Shown here piece after piece: positions 25,838 to 36,235 of a DNA stretch of 64,000 nucleotides (positions within the stretch are counted from its first letter, which is position 1; the number at the start of each line of letters is the position of its first letter). A program made the translations under genes and the position numbers. A model generated the notes under the pieces. It saw only the letters and a program-made list of their open reading frames with translations. It was not told the DNA's origin and made no database searches. This DNA is from Pseudoalteromonas galatheae (GTDB taxonomy: Bacteria > Pseudomonadota > Gammaproteobacteria > Enterobacterales > Alteromonadaceae): the NCBI RefSeq assembly GCF_005886105.2, contig NZ_PNCO02000001.1, positions 2,415,001 to 2,479,000 of the forward strand, read 5' to 3'.

Positions 25838-26644
25838 ATGTTGATTATTAGCTTGTCATTAATCGCCTGTCTCTTTTACATCATGGCCACCAGCCATGTT
25901 TTATCGCGCTTATTTGACAAACAAGGTCCAGATCAAAAGAAAACATTAATATTAAGCACTGTCGCCATTTTGACTCATATGCTAGTGTTGGTGAATTCAG
26001 TGTTTACGCACCAAGGACAAGATCTCAGTACCGTCAACGTTGCCTTGTTAACCTGTTGGGTTATCGTTGTTTCCGTAACGACCGTATCTTTACGCTTCCC
26101 TGCAACACTATTGCTGCCTGTGGTGTATGGCTTTGCCGCCATTTTGTTATTGGCAAGCCTGTTTATTCCACACCACATTATTATGCATACAATAAACATA
26201 GATGTTGGTCTCGTTTTGCATATTTCACTTTCTTTGTTGGCTTACTGCGTACTTATCATCGCCACGCTCTACGCCATTCAATTTATGTTTATTGATAAAC
26301 GCTTAAAACAACGGGATTTGGCGATTATGACCAGCCATCTACCGCCACTTATGCAAGTAGAAAGGCAGCTTTATCAGCTGTTATTTGTAGGCACAGGTTT
26401 ATTAACGCTGGCATTGGCATCCGGTTTTTACTTTTTAGACGGTATGTTCGCTAAAGAGACTATTCACAAAACCATTTTATCTATCGTTGCATGGCTTATC
26501 TATGTCGTCGTCGCCTTCGGGCATAGGCAGTTTGGCTGGCGCGGTAAGTCTGTGGTGATTTCCATCATAGCGGCTTCTGGCATCGTGACTTTAGGTTACT
26601 TTGGCAGTCGCTTTATACAAGAAGTGATTTTAGGCAGGTTTTAA
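25838..26644 (+). CDS. ypjD: Inner-membrane protein YpjD (CcsA/CcmC-like)
   Basis: 268-residue multi-pass inner-membrane protein with about eight hydrophobic segments, of the cytochrome c assembly (CcsA/CcmC) superfamily. The ffh/ypjD divergent pair followed by corB is the standard gammaproteobacterial order, which supports the assignment. Its exact role is not established; it is often linked to magnesium or cobalt efflux through its corB neighbour. The ATG at 25838 has only a weak ribosome site. Confidence 0.85.
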   Translation: MLIISLSLIACLFYIMATSHVLSRLFDKQGPDQKKTLILSTVAILTHMLVLVNSVFTHQGQDLSTVNVALLTCWVIVVSVTTVSLRFPATLLLPVVYGFAAILLLASLFIPHHIIMHTINIDVGLVLHISLSLLAYCVLIIATLYAIQFMFIDKRLKQRDLAIMTSHLPPLMQVERQLYQLLFVGTGLLTLALASGFYFLDGMFAKETIHKTILSIVAWLIYVVVAFGHRQFGWRGKSVVISIIAASGIVTLGYFGSRFIQEVILGRF

Positions 26645-26712
26645 ACTTTAACTTGACTATCGTAACTCACTAACGCTTAATACTCTTTCGTAAGTAAAAA
26701 AGGGATCCACTG

Positions 26713-27975
26713 TTGGAAGACATATCGACCAGCGCCTTGTTTATCATACTCGGCGTGCTCATTTTGATGTCGGCTTATTTTTCTAGTTCAGAAACCGGTA
26801 TCATGTCAATCAACCGTATTCGTCTACGCCATCTTGAAAAAGAAAATCACCGTGGTGCGAAGCGTGTAAGTAACCTCCTTAACCGTCCTGACAGACTAAT
26901 TGGCCTGATCCTGATCGGAAATAACCTCGTTAATATTGCCGCTGCGCAAGTTGCAACTATCATCGGATTACGTTTGTATGGCGATATGGGTATCGCAGTT
27001 GCTACCTTTGGTCTCACACTCGTGGTCCTGATCTTCGCTGAAGTCACACCTAAAACTCTTGCGGCTTTATATCCTGAGAAAGTCGCTTTCCCAAGCTCTG
27101 TAATCCTAAAAGTATTGTTGAAGGTCTTGTTTCCTTTAGTTGTCGCGACTAACTGGATCACCAATGGTATGTTGCGTTTGGTTGGGATCACACCACAAGA
27201 GATTGAGGAGCACAGCCTAAGTAAAGAAGAATTAAAAACCGTGGTAAATGAGTCAAGCGCTATGTTGCCCTCAAACCACCAAAACATGCTCACTTCTATC
27301 TTAGACTTGGATCACGTGACCGTAGAAGACATTATGATCCCACGTAGTGAAATCAATGCGATAGATATCAATGACGAGTGGAAAGATATTGCTCGCCAGC
27401 TCACGAATGCACAGCACACCCGAGTGCTACTTTACCGTGACCAAATTGATGACGCGGTTGGTTTTATCCATGCTCGTGATGCGTTACGCCTGCTAACAAA
27501 AGAGCAGTTTGATAAGCCGTCACTACTACGTGCGGTAAGAGAGATTTACTATGTGCCAGAGAATACCTCACTCAATACACAGCTGATCAAATTCCAAGAA
27601 GCCAAAGAACGTATTGGTCTTGTTGTTGACGAGTATGGTGACATTCAAGGTCTGGTTACGCTTGAAGACATTCTTGAAGAAGTCGTTGGTGACTTTACCA
27701 CCACGCAGACGCGTGCGCCGAGTGAAGACGTAAATATGCAGCGTGATGGCTCAGTTATGGTTGACGGCAGTGTAAACGTGCGTGACTTAAATAAAGAAAT
27801 GAGTTGGGACTTACCTACCGAAGGTCCTAAAACTCTCAGCGGTCTGATTGTAGAGCACCTTGAAGATATTCCAGATGCGCCTCTTGGCTTAACGATTTCT
27901 GGTTATAAGATGGAAGTCATTGAGATCAAAGAAAACATGATCAAGATGGTGAAAATATCTTCTACTACCAATTAG
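26713..27975 (+). CDS. corB: CNNM-type transporter / hemolysin-related protein CorB
   Basis: 420-residue membrane protein: an N-terminal DUF21/CNNM domain with about four membrane segments (to ~160), two CBS domains (~200-320, MIPRSEINAIDI and LVVDEYGDIQGLVTLEDILEE) and a C-terminal CorC/HlyC domain. The family is implicated in Mg2+/Co2+ export. The start is TTG at 26713 behind AAGGGA; no ATG fits. The last codons ACC-AAT-TAG fall inside the repeat that starts at 27966, so an element insertion supplies the stop codon. Confidence 0.93.
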   Translation: MEDISTSALFIILGVLILMSAYFSSSETGIMSINRIRLRHLEKENHRGAKRVSNLLNRPDRLIGLILIGNNLVNIAAAQVATIIGLRLYGDMGIAVATFGLTLVVLIFAEVTPKTLAALYPEKVAFPSSVILKVLLKVLFPLVVATNWITNGMLRLVGITPQEIEEHSLSKEELKTVVNESSAMLPSNHQNMLTSILDLDHVTVEDIMIPRSEINAIDINDEWKDIARQLTNAQHTRVLLYRDQIDDAVGFIHARDALRLLTKEQFDKPSLLRAVREIYYVPENTSLNTQLIKFQEAKERIGLVVDEYGDIQGLVTLEDILEEVVGDFTTTQTRAPSEDVNMQRDGSVMVDGSVNVRDLNKEMSWDLPTEGPKTLSGLIVEHLEDIPDAPLGLTISGYKMEVIEIKENMIKMVKISSTTN

Positions 27976-28173
27976 CTTGATTAAGTGGTCTATTTTGAGG
28001 CAAGAAAATCTTGTCGATAACACCGCTACCGCGTCCTGCTATCGCCAAGGTACCTACATCCATATAGGCAAGGCAAAAATTTTACTATTTAGTTGTTCTA
28101 AATGAGAAATTTTTGACGCAGTTAGCGTCAGATTTGATCCTTCAAATTGAGCAAGTATTAAGACTAATTGGTA
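27966..28173. repeat. MITE-like inverted-terminal repeat element, copy 2
   Basis: 208-base copy of the 8158-8317 element with the same TACCAATT / AATTGGTA ends. It differs mainly by an extra ~48 bases after TTGTCGATAACA containing a GTACCTACATCC phrase, apparently a nested short insertion. Its left end overlaps the corB stop codon. The rest of the corB-lipoprotein gap shows no gene. Confidence 0.85.
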
Positions 28174-28242
28174 TAACTCTTAAGCGAGTAAAAGCTAAAC
28201 TCTAAACTCAATTGCGGTGTTGAAAGTAACACCGCAATTTAC

Positions 28243-28851
28243 TCAAGAAAAAATTCTCTCGAACCAGTTCTTATCTAAATCATCTTCACAGCGTTTAAGT
28301 TGAACGGCATAGCGCGCAGCACGATGCTTTACCTTATTTGCTACTTGCATTAACCATTTCTTATTCTTATATGTACCACGACGATAACCGCCCCAACCTT
28401 CATGATAATTGAGGTATTGTGCGTAAGCGTCCCATTTCGACACGCCGTTTACCTTGTGAGTTTTGTATACGAACCAAGCCATAAAATCGATGGCGTCTTC
28501 AAAGTCATCGCGATCTGCACCTGAGTTTCCAGTTTCACGAATATAATCAGACCAGGTCGGAGTTTTGGCTTGAGAGTAACCATAAGCAGAGCTCACTCTG
28601 CCAACAGGAATAAACCATAGGAAATATTCCATTGGAGGCGCCGCATCGTGACGAAAGGAGCTTTCTTGGTACATCATGCTCATCAGTACATGCTTTGGTG
28701 AGCCCCATTTATCTTGAGCATCACGAGCGTCATAATACCAATCTTCTTTTTCCTCAAAAATCTTACAAATATCATGAGGTTGTTTAGGTGGTGCGGTAGC
28801 ACATCCGGATAAAACAGCGACGAGACTAATTAAAATTAATTTTTTTTGCAT
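28243..28851 (-). CDS. Lytic transglycosylase-like lipoprotein
   Basis: 202-residue lipoprotein (lipobox LSGC, Cys17) with a transglycosylase SLT-like domain: MYQESSFRHDA carries the predicted catalytic Glu63, followed by AYGYSQAKTPTW and the AQYLNYHEGW segment. Such enzymes cleave peptidoglycan glycan strands at the outer-membrane face. It stands alone between corB and gshA. Substrate class is confident, physiological role is not. Confidence 0.85.
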   Translation of the reverse strand: MQKKLILISLVAVLSGCATAPPKQPHDICKIFEEKEDWYYDARDAQDKWGSPKHVLMSMMYQESSFRHDAAPPMEYFLWFIPVGRVSSAYGYSQAKTPTWSDYIRETGNSGADRDDFEDAIDFMAWFVYKTHKVNGVSKWDAYAQYLNYHEGWGGYRRGTYKNKKWLMQVANKVKHRAARYAVQLKRCEDDLDKNWFERIFS

Positions 28852-28943
28852 TTTTTTCGAAACCTAATGAACTTTTACAATTTGCATTGGTCTGAACTTA
28901 TGAATGCAGCAGTTTAGCATTGTTTCATCCCTGAAATTTATTT

Positions 28944-28969
28944 GCGCAGCCTTATGGCTGCGCTTTTTT
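28944..28969 (+). terminator. Hairpin with T-run in the gshA-lipoprotein gap
   Basis: Stem GCGCAGCC / GGCTGCGC, loop TTAT, then six T on the plus strand. Both flanking genes are on the minus strand, so it may be an antisense-direction stop or work as a weaker bidirectional end for gshA. Confidence 0.65.
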
Positions 28970-28981
28970 ATGCCTTGTGCA

Positions 28982-30559
28982 TTATGCCCTTGAAAAATAA
29001 TCGTCAAGGAAAGTAGTAAAGTCTACAGAATCAGCCGCTCTAACCGCTGCCTCATCTTCAAAAGACTGACGTGCAAATGACTTCAGCGTATCTTCATCGT
29101 AATAGCCGTATTTGATATCTTGATGAAGCTGCTTATATTTGTTCGCTAGTTCAATGCCCATTGAACCTTGTTCTAAGGTACGACTCTTCAGCTGAGATAG
29201 CAACTGCCCAGAAAAAGTAAGTGCAGGCGTTTCAATTGCCAACATTAATTTTTCCACTGTTGCCACATAGACTGATTTTTCTGTACTCCCATCTAACATT
29301 TTTGCAACTTTAAGTAAGTCTGTAAAAATCTCAGTGCCCCACTGTTTCACACTCACAGGCTCACCCGCTTTACTCAGTTCAAGTGCTGTACAGCGACCTT
29401 GATTAACCACCTGATGTAAATTCTTACCAGCGAGCTTTTGCGCATCAAACGAGAGTTCAGGGCTTGGCTTTAACAAACAATAGGTTAAGAACACATCTAG
29501 GAAGTGGATTTGCTCAAGACTCACACCAGTATGCTCGAATGGGTTAACATCCAGCGCACGAATTTCGATGTACTCAATACCACCACGTTCAAGTGCCTGA
29601 GTCGGGGTTTCACCAGACTTGGCATTACGTTTTGGTCTAATTGGCGAGTAGAACTCGTTTTCAATCTGTAAAATGTTGCGATTCAGCTGTTTTGGCTCTG
29701 CCGCTCGATAGTCTGGAATTTCATGATATAAGTCGGAGCGGCAACGAATGGCTTGTCGCAAGCCCGCAATATACTCATCCAGATCGTTATACATCACCTT
29801 AAGCGAACTTTGTGCGCTATTGGTATAACCTAAATCACCCAGTCTAAGTGCGGTGCCATATTCAAGGTATATAGAGCCATTTTCTAGCTTACTAAATGGC
29901 AAGTCGCTCTTTTTGCCTTGCAAAAATGACGGACAAAGCGCAGGAGATGCGCCAAACAGGTAGCTTATCAGCCACATTTCACGCTTGAAGTTACGAATAA
30001 GGCCTAAATACTGTTGGGAGATAAATGATTGCTGAGGTTTATCGTCTTCAGACATCACTTGCAGGCTTTGCCATACGGTCTCTGGAAACGAAATATTGAA
30101 GTGCACACCCGCAATGGCCTGCATCATACTACCATAGCGATTTTTTAGCCCTTCACGATATAGCGTTTTCATTTTGCCGATATTAGAAGTGCCAAACTGC
30201 GCTAGGACAATATCTTCTTCGTCCTCAATAAAGCATGGCATCGACAAAGGCCACAGTAACTCATCACCCATGTTAGCCAACGTAAATTTCTGTAGATCAG
30301 AAAGTTGCGCTAATGTCTCTTGTGGATCTTCACTCACTGGTGTAATAAATTCGAGCAGCGACTCAGAAAAATCAGTGGTAATATGACCATTGGTCAGTGC
30401 ATGGCCCGTCTTTTCTGGATGCGGTGTTTTCGCTATTTTTCCCGACCCTTGGATCCGTAATGCCTCACGTTCGATACCTCTTTTGATACCTTTGAAAACG
30501 CCGCGATGCGCGCCGTCAGACAAAAAGTCCAGCTTAGTGTTTAAGTCTAATTGTTTCAA
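28982..30559 (-). CDS. gshA: Glutamate-cysteine ligase
   Basis: 525-residue enzyme that makes gamma-glutamylcysteine, the first step of glutathione synthesis, in the cytoplasm. RGIEREALRIQGSG near the N-terminus and YIEIRALDVNPFEHTG are signature motifs of the proteobacterial GshA type. The start is TTG: I take 30559, behind GAGGAAG, rather than the upstream TTG at 30592, which lacks a ribosome site. Length fits E. coli GshA (518). Confidence 0.95.
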   Translation of the reverse strand: MKQLDLNTKLDFLSDGAHRGVFKGIKRGIEREALRIQGSGKIAKTPHPEKTGHALTNGHITTDFSESLLEFITPVSEDPQETLAQLSDLQKFTLANMGDELLWPLSMPCFIEDEEDIVLAQFGTSNIGKMKTLYREGLKNRYGSMMQAIAGVHFNISFPETVWQSLQVMSEDDKPQQSFISQQYLGLIRNFKREMWLISYLFGASPALCPSFLQGKKSDLPFSKLENGSIYLEYGTALRLGDLGYTNSAQSSLKVMYNDLDEYIAGLRQAIRCRSDLYHEIPDYRAAEPKQLNRNILQIENEFYSPIRPKRNAKSGETPTQALERGGIEYIEIRALDVNPFEHTGVSLEQIHFLDVFLTYCLLKPSPELSFDAQKLAGKNLHQVVNQGRCTALELSKAGEPVSVKQWGTEIFTDLLKVAKMLDGSTEKSVYVATVEKLMLAIETPALTFSGQLLSQLKSRTLEQGSMGIELANKYKQLHQDIKYGYYDEDTLKSFARQSFEDEAAVRAADSVDFTTFLDDYFSRA

Positions 30560-30687
30560 AAATTCTTCCTCGAACCTACAGGCCAATTTCAAGTTTATGG
30601 GGTCGAAACCAAATTATACCAAGTGTATTCATCAAATGAGTGATTTAAACCGAGCAATCAATTTAAATATGGCTACTTTTAGTACAC

Positions 30688-31623
30688 TTAGGCCTTAATA
30701 ATAACTTTGCCAACATGCTTACCACTTTCCATACAGTGATGAGCCTGCGCAATATCCGCCATCGCAAAGTAATGACTTACGTTGATGCTGATTTTGCCAG
30801 CTTGGTACGCCTGATACAAATATTTAAGATCGTCTAAATTACTCGCAACCAACATACCTTCAGCCCTTACATCCCTTGTCGTGGCTCGCTCACAGACGAT
30901 TTCTTTGGTGACGCTCGGAATGGTCACCAGGTGCGAATCCGGCTTCATCGAGTCGACACACTGTAATGCAATATCGCCACCAATTAAGTCCAGTAAATCG
31001 CATTCAACTTGGTGCTGATAAAATTCGTCATAACTTATTGCCGTTACCTTGAGCTTCGACAACAATTCGTGCTCAGGGCGGGTGGAGACCGCGATAACTT
31101 TTCGCCCTTGGAGCTGTGCTAGTTGAATTGCTAAATGCCCCACGCCACCAGTTGGTGCCAATACATATAATGGACGATCACGATTAGAGAATTTATCTAA
31201 CGCTTGTTTTGCCGTAAGACCCGCAAGACAAAGACCTGCAATATCTGGACTTTCTTGCAAAGAAACCTTGATGAGTTCTGACTCAAGCGCCACTGTATAG
31301 TCACTATAGGTCCCGGGGTTACTCGCAAATCCAATCATACCGATGACAAAGTCGCCTACTTTAAATTGGCTATCTGGGCCATAAACCTCAACCACCTCAC
31401 CATACAGATCATATCCGAGCGGCAAAAAGGCATCTGCGCTTTTTTGCGCTGCAACATAACCAAGACCTTGTCTGGTTTTCACTTCAATAGGATTAATACT
31501 GGTACTGCTTACTTTTACCAGCACTTGGCCTAAGGTTAGTGTTGGCAAAGAAATAGTGGTGCTACACAGTTGACTGCTATCACCAAATTCGTAAATACCA
31601 TAAGTGGTTGAGTTATTTATCAT
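30688..31623 (-). CDS. Zinc-type alcohol dehydrogenase/quinone oxidoreductase-like protein
   Basis: 311-residue medium-chain dehydrogenase/reductase. The N-terminal GroES-like half includes VKVSSTSINPIEVKTRQG, and the NAD(P)-binding half LAPTGGVGHLAIQLAQLQG. It lacks the structural zinc cysteines, as in quinone oxidoreductases. It lies 128 bases upstream of gshA on the same strand. Substrate unknown. Confidence 0.88.
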   Translation of the reverse strand: MINNSTTYGIYEFGDSSQLCSTTISLPTLTLGQVLVKVSSTSINPIEVKTRQGLGYVAAQKSADAFLPLGYDLYGEVVEVYGPDSQFKVGDFVIGMIGFASNPGTYSDYTVALESELIKVSLQESPDIAGLCLAGLTAKQALDKFSNRDRPLYVLAPTGGVGHLAIQLAQLQGRKVIAVSTRPEHELLSKLKVTAISYDEFYQHQVECDLLDLIGGDIALQCVDSMKPDSHLVTIPSVTKEIVCERATTRDVRAEGMLVASNLDDLKYLYQAYQAGKISINVSHYFAMADIAQAHHCMESGKHVGKVIIKA

Positions 31624-31710
31624 ATGCGGCTTGCTTAGAAAACAGTTTGGTATCTTTGTAGAATACGCGAAAGGGTAAGGAGTTTGAAGAAATTTACGGT
31701 ATGGGAGGGA

Positions 31711-31745
31711 AAAACGCTCTTACAGTATGGCTGTAAGAGCGTTTA
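31711..31745 (-). terminator. Terminator of clpB
   Basis: Stem AAACGCTCTTACAG / CTGTAAGAGCGTTT, a 14-base perfect stem right after the clpB stop, with TTTTTC on its minus-strand side. Confidence 0.85.
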
Positions 31746-31752
31746 GCTATAT

Positions 31753-34326
31753 TTAGTGATTGAACACTATCTGGTCATCAAGCACCTCGACTTTAATGGT
31801 ATCACCAGTCACAAACTTACCTTGCAGCAAGTCCTGCGCCAACGGGTTTTCAATGTATTGTTGTACGGCTCGTTTAAGAGGACGAGCACCATATACAGGA
31901 TCAAACCCGCTTGCAGCGATTTTATCAAGCGCGGCATCACTAAGCTCGAGTGCAAACCCTCTTTCAGTTAAACGTTTACTCAATCTGTCTAACTGGATAC
32001 TCGCAATTTCTTTAATGTGTTCATTGATAAGCGGGTGGAACACCACAGTTTCATCAATACGGTTAATAAATTCAGGTCTAAACTGACTAGCCAGCACGCC
32101 CATAACACGCTCTTTGAGTGCTGCGTAGTCGTTATTTCCTGCTTGCTCTTGAATGACATCCGACCCTAAGTTCGAGGTCATAATGATCACTGCATTTTTA
32201 AAATCAACCGTGCGGCCTTGGCCATCGGTCAAGCGACCATCGTCCAAGACTTGCAATAAGATGTTAAATACATCTGGATGCGCTTTTTCCACTTCATCAA
32301 GCAAAATCACAGAATAAGGACGACGCCTTACCGCTTCTGTCAAATAGCCACCTTCTTCGTAGCCAACATAGCCAGGAGGAGCACCAACCAAGCGCGCAAC
32401 TGAGTGCTTTTCCATAAATTCGGACATATCAATGCGCACCATGGCATCTTCCGTATCAAACATAAAGTTGGCCAGTGCTTTGGTCAGCTCCGTTTTACCC
32501 ACCCCTGTTGGACCTAAGAACAAGAACGAACCAATTGGGCGATTAGGATCTGCAAGCCCCGCTCTTGAGCGACGGATAGCGTTAGCAACCGCATTAACAG
32601 CTTCGTCTTGACCAATCACTTTTTTATGAAGCTCGTCTTCCATTTGCAGTAACTTTTCACGCTCACCTTGAAGCATTTTTGCGACCGGGATCCCAGTCCA
32701 GCGAGATAAAATTTCTGCAATTTCATCTTCACCGACCTGATTTTTTAAAAGACTCATTTCCTGCATTTCAGCCTGAGAAGCAAGATCTAGTTTTCGCTCA
32801 AGCTCAGGGATCCGACCGTACTGTAGTTCAGACATACGTTGCAAGTCACTTGCTCGACGCGCAACTTCTAGATCTAAGCGCGCTTGCTCAAGCTCAGCCT
32901 TAATCACTTGTGTGCCTTGTAATGAAGCCTTCTCTGCATTCCATACTTCATCAAGCTCTCGATACTCAGCTTCTAATTCATTGATGAGCGTTTGCATCTC
33001 AGTACGACGCTTTTGACTCGCTTCGTCCTTCTCTTTCGCCAGCGCATTATCTTCCAATTTTAGTTGGATAATACGGCGCTCTAGTCTGTCTAACTGCTCC
33101 GGTTTCGAGTCAATTTGCAGCCGAATTGAAGACCCAGCTTCATCTATCAAATCGATAGCTTTATCGGGAAGTTGCCGATCTGAGATATAACGATGTGACA
33201 AGTTAGCCGCAGCGACAATCGCAGGATCGGTAATATCTACTGAGTGGTGCAATTCGTAACGCTCTTTTAAGCCACGTAGAATCGCGATGGTATCCTCTAC
33301 GGTTGGCTCTGCAACAAATACTTTTTGGAAACGACGCTCGAGTGCCGCGTCCTTTTCAATATACTGACGATACTCATCAAGCGTGGTCGCCCCCACACAG
33401 TGAAGCTCACCACGGGCTAGTGCGGGTTTTAGCATATTGCCAGCATCCATTGCACCATCGGTTTTGCCCGCCCCCACCATGGTATGGATTTCATCAATAA
33501 AGAGAATAACTTGGCCTTCTTCTTTAGCCAGCTCGTTTAATACCGACTTTAGGCGCTCTTCGAATTCACCACGGTATTTTGCTCCAGCCACCAATGCACC
33601 CATATCTAGCGATAGTACGCGCTTACTTTTTAAACCTTCTGGAACTTCACCGTTGATAATACGCTGCGCGAGCCCCTCAACGATGGCAGTTTTACCAACG
33701 CCCGGTTCACCGATAAGTACAGGGTTGTTTTTAGTACGGCGCTGTAGCACTTGAATAGTGCGGCGAATTTCGTCGTCACGGCCAATAACCGGATCAAGCT
33801 TGCCTTGCTCAGCACGCTCAGTGAGATCGATGGTAAATTTCTCAAGAGCTTGGCGAGTGTCTTCGGCATTAGGGTCATCCACTTTTTGACCCCCTCGAAT
33901 AGCCTTGATGGCTTGCTCAATCTTTGGTTGGGTGATGTTAAGCGCTTTGAAAATCTCGCCTAGTGGGCCTTTATCTTCGCATGCAGCAAAAACAAATAAC
34001 TCGCTGGAGATGTATTTATCTTTACGCTTTTGTGCATATTTATCACACAGATTGATCAGTGAAATAAGGTTATTTGAAAGCTGTACATCACCACCTACAC
34101 CTTCTACTTTAAATAGCTTTTCAATGGCTTGTGACAACTTAGTATTAAGCTCGTCGGCGCTCACATCTGCTTGTGCTAATAATGCGCGCACACTCGAGCC
34201 GCTCTGCTGGAGCAAAGCATACATTAAATGAACAGGTTCAATAAATTGGTGATCGCGCCCAAGCGCTAATGACTGCGCATCAGAAAGCGCAGCTTGAAAT
34301 TTGCTTGTAAATCTATCTAAACGCAT
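31753..34326 (-). CDS. clpB: ATP-dependent chaperone ClpB
   Basis: 857-residue Hsp100 disaggregase that works with DnaK to rescue aggregated proteins after heat stress. Clp N-domain, then AAA module 1 with GEPGVGKT, the coiled-coil M domain (~400-530, rich in E, K, R), and AAA module 2 with GPTGVGKT and the GYVGYEEGG pore loop. A sigma32-like promoter precedes the gene and a strong terminator follows, so it is a monocistronic heat-shock gene. Confidence 0.99.
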   Translation of the reverse strand: MRLDRFTSKFQAALSDAQSLALGRDHQFIEPVHLMYALLQQSGSSVRALLAQADVSADELNTKLSQAIEKLFKVEGVGGDVQLSNNLISLINLCDKYAQKRKDKYISSELFVFAACEDKGPLGEIFKALNITQPKIEQAIKAIRGGQKVDDPNAEDTRQALEKFTIDLTERAEQGKLDPVIGRDDEIRRTIQVLQRRTKNNPVLIGEPGVGKTAIVEGLAQRIINGEVPEGLKSKRVLSLDMGALVAGAKYRGEFEERLKSVLNELAKEEGQVILFIDEIHTMVGAGKTDGAMDAGNMLKPALARGELHCVGATTLDEYRQYIEKDAALERRFQKVFVAEPTVEDTIAILRGLKERYELHHSVDITDPAIVAAANLSHRYISDRQLPDKAIDLIDEAGSSIRLQIDSKPEQLDRLERRIIQLKLEDNALAKEKDEASQKRRTEMQTLINELEAEYRELDEVWNAEKASLQGTQVIKAELEQARLDLEVARRASDLQRMSELQYGRIPELERKLDLASQAEMQEMSLLKNQVGEDEIAEILSRWTGIPVAKMLQGEREKLLQMEDELHKKVIGQDEAVNAVANAIRRSRAGLADPNRPIGSFLFLGPTGVGKTELTKALANFMFDTEDAMVRIDMSEFMEKHSVARLVGAPPGYVGYEEGGYLTEAVRRRPYSVILLDEVEKAHPDVFNILLQVLDDGRLTDGQGRTVDFKNAVIIMTSNLGSDVIQEQAGNNDYAALKERVMGVLASQFRPEFINRIDETVVFHPLINEHIKEIASIQLDRLSKRLTERGFALELSDAALDKIAASGFDPVYGARPLKRAVQQYIENPLAQDLLQGKFVTGDTIKVEVLDDQIVFNH

Positions 34327-34361
34327 GATTTATTTACCCATATAAAATATTGAATTACCTT

Positions 34362-34392
34362 ATTTATGGGTATTAACTGAACGAAGATCAAG
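34362..34392 (-). promoter_or_regulatory. Candidate sigma32 heat-shock promoter of clpB
   Basis: On the minus strand CTTGAT, 16 bases, CCCATAAAT, about 35 bases before the ATG. This resembles the sigma32 consensus (CTTGAA, CCCCATNT). Confidence 0.6.
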
Positions 34393-34416
34393 CGTAAAAG
34401 TAATAATTTACCCTGA

Positions 34417-35133
34417 TTATTTGCGCCAAATCAAAGTTGCCATACGGCCCGTTGTTTTGTCTCTACGATAGGAAAAGTATTGCTCGGACATAGTTACTGT
34501 ACAGTGTTTATCGCCGTAAAAATCCTTTACACCTTGCTCGCGTAATAGCGACTTTGCAAGCTCGAAAATATCCGCAAAGTATTTACCGTCTTTTTTGGCA
34601 ACAAATGCCGTATTTCGTTGCGCCTCAAAAGCCTGTACCACGTCTTCGCCCACCTCGAATTTACTAGGCCCAATCGCAGGGCCAAACCATACACAAATCT
34701 CTTCAGGAGCACAGTTAAATTTAGCTAGTGTCTGCGAGATAATTCCAGCTGCAAGAGGCTTCCAACCACCATGGATAGCGGCCACCTCCTCACCATCTTT
34801 TGATGCAAGCAGAATGGGTAAGCAGTCTGCTGTCATGATAGCCAGTGGTGTTTGACGCAAGCGAGTGTATAGGGCGTCGGCTTGATGGACCTGCGCGATT
34901 TCAAACTGCTCGTCGACCACCACCACTTCTGCACCATGCACTTGCTCAAGCCATACAATCGGGTTAGCCACATAGCCGTGTAAAATTCGACGATTTTCGG
35001 CTACATGTTCAGCATTATCACCAACATGAAAGGCTAGGTTAAAGCTATCATACGGCGGTGCTGAAACACCGCCTTTGCGCGTTGTTGATAATGTCCCAAC
35101 GAATTGGGTTAATGGCCACTGAGCAAGTTGCAT
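34417..35133 (-). CDS. pgeF: Multicopper polyphenol oxidoreductase-type protein PgeF/YfiH
   Basis: 238-residue laccase-domain (DUF152) protein. Motifs WLEQVHGAEV, MTADCLPIL, AIHGGW and FGPAIGPSKFEV hold the conserved Cys/His residues. E. coli YfiH/PgeF is known as a peptidoglycan-editing factor acting on misincorporated UDP-MurNAc-L-serine. It follows rluD by one base, the usual order, in front of clpB. Confidence 0.93.
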   Translation of the reverse strand: MQLAQWPLTQFVGTLSTTRKGGVSAPPYDSFNLAFHVGDNAEHVAENRRILHGYVANPIVWLEQVHGAEVVVVDEQFEIAQVHQADALYTRLRQTPLAIMTADCLPILLASKDGEEVAAIHGGWKPLAAGIISQTLAKFNCAPEEICVWFGPAIGPSKFEVGEDVVQAFEAQRNTAFVAKKDGKYFADIFELAKSLLREQGVKDFYGDKHCTVTMSEQYFSYRRDKTTGRMATLIWRK

Positions 35134-35134
35134 C

Positions 35135-36112
35135 TTATAACGTTAAATCCGGGTTTTCTTTGGTATCTTCTCTAAGCGCTGCCACCAGCTTAATCATATC
35201 TTCAGGCACAGGCGCTTCCCATGTCATCATCTCGCCGGTAATTGGGTGAGCGATACTTAGTTTTATAGCATGCAATGCCTGACGTTTAAACTCTCTTAAT
35301 TGTTCGGTTAATCCTTGAGTCGCATTTCTTGGTGGACGAGGACGGCCGCCATAGAGCTGGTCGCCAATTAACGGATGATTCAAATACGCCATATGTACAC
35401 GAATTTGGTGTGTTCTACCGGTTTCTAGGCGCAGGCGCAGGCGCGTGTGTGCTCTGAACTTTTCAGCAACACGGTAATGAGTGATAGCCGGCTTGCCCAT
35501 CTCATGCACTGCCATATGTGTACGCTTAGTTGCGTGACGACCGATTGGCTTTTCAATCATGCCACCTGCTGTCATCGTGCCATTACAAACTGCTTCGTAT
35601 TCACGCGTGAAGTTTTCACGGGCCTGTAGGTTTTTCACCAAGTGCGTTTGTGCTTGGATGGTTTTCGCCACAACCATTAGGCCGGTCGTGTCTTTATCTA
35701 GACGATGTACAATACCAGCACGAGGTACGTTAATGATTTCTGGGTGATGGTGCAGCAGAGCATTTAACACAGTGCCATCCGGGTTACCGGCTCCCGGGTG
35801 AACCACCAGCCCCATGGGCTTGTTTATCACAAGAATATCATCATCTTCGTAAACAATATCTAACTCTATATCTTGCGCTTCGTATTCACGTTGTGCTTCG
35901 ATAACCGTCTCGATAGCAACACTTTCACCACCAAGTAACTTTTCACGAGGAGTGTTGAATACTTCACCATCTACGGTGACTTTATCTTCAAGAATCCAAG
36001 TTTTTATTCTTGAACGAGAAAAATCCGGGAACAATTGCGCCAATATTTGGTCTAGACGTTTACCACCGAGTTCGACTGGAACCTCCGCTTGGAGGGAAAT
36101 TTGCTCTGACAT
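35135..36112 (-). CDS. rluD: 23S rRNA pseudouridine(1911/1915/1917) synthase
   Basis: 325-residue RluA-family enzyme: an N-terminal S4 RNA-binding domain (GGKRLDQILAQLFPDFSRSRI) and a catalytic core with HRLDKDTTG, which contains the catalytic aspartate. It modifies helix 69 of 23S rRNA. It is divergent from bamD, 123 bases away, a conserved arrangement. Confidence 0.97.
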   Translation of the reverse strand: MSEQISLQAEVPVELGGKRLDQILAQLFPDFSRSRIKTWILEDKVTVDGEVFNTPREKLLGGESVAIETVIEAQREYEAQDIELDIVYEDDDILVINKPMGLVVHPGAGNPDGTVLNALLHHHPEIINVPRAGIVHRLDKDTTGLMVVAKTIQAQTHLVKNLQARENFTREYEAVCNGTMTAGGMIEKPIGRHATKRTHMAVHEMGKPAITHYRVAEKFRAHTRLRLRLETGRTHQIRVHMAYLNHPLIGDQLYGGRPRPPRNATQGLTEQLREFKRQALHAIKLSIAHPITGEMMTWEAPVPEDMIKLVAALREDTKENPDLTL

Positions 36113-36235
36113 CTGAAACTTTACCTAATTTACCAGTGCAAGCCGTGCTCGACTGGGTTAGAATCGTATTAATGCATAGTTTACTCGGTTTTGCCGAGTT
36201 GGCCTAGCCGAAGAAAACAAAGGTAGTAAAATAAA

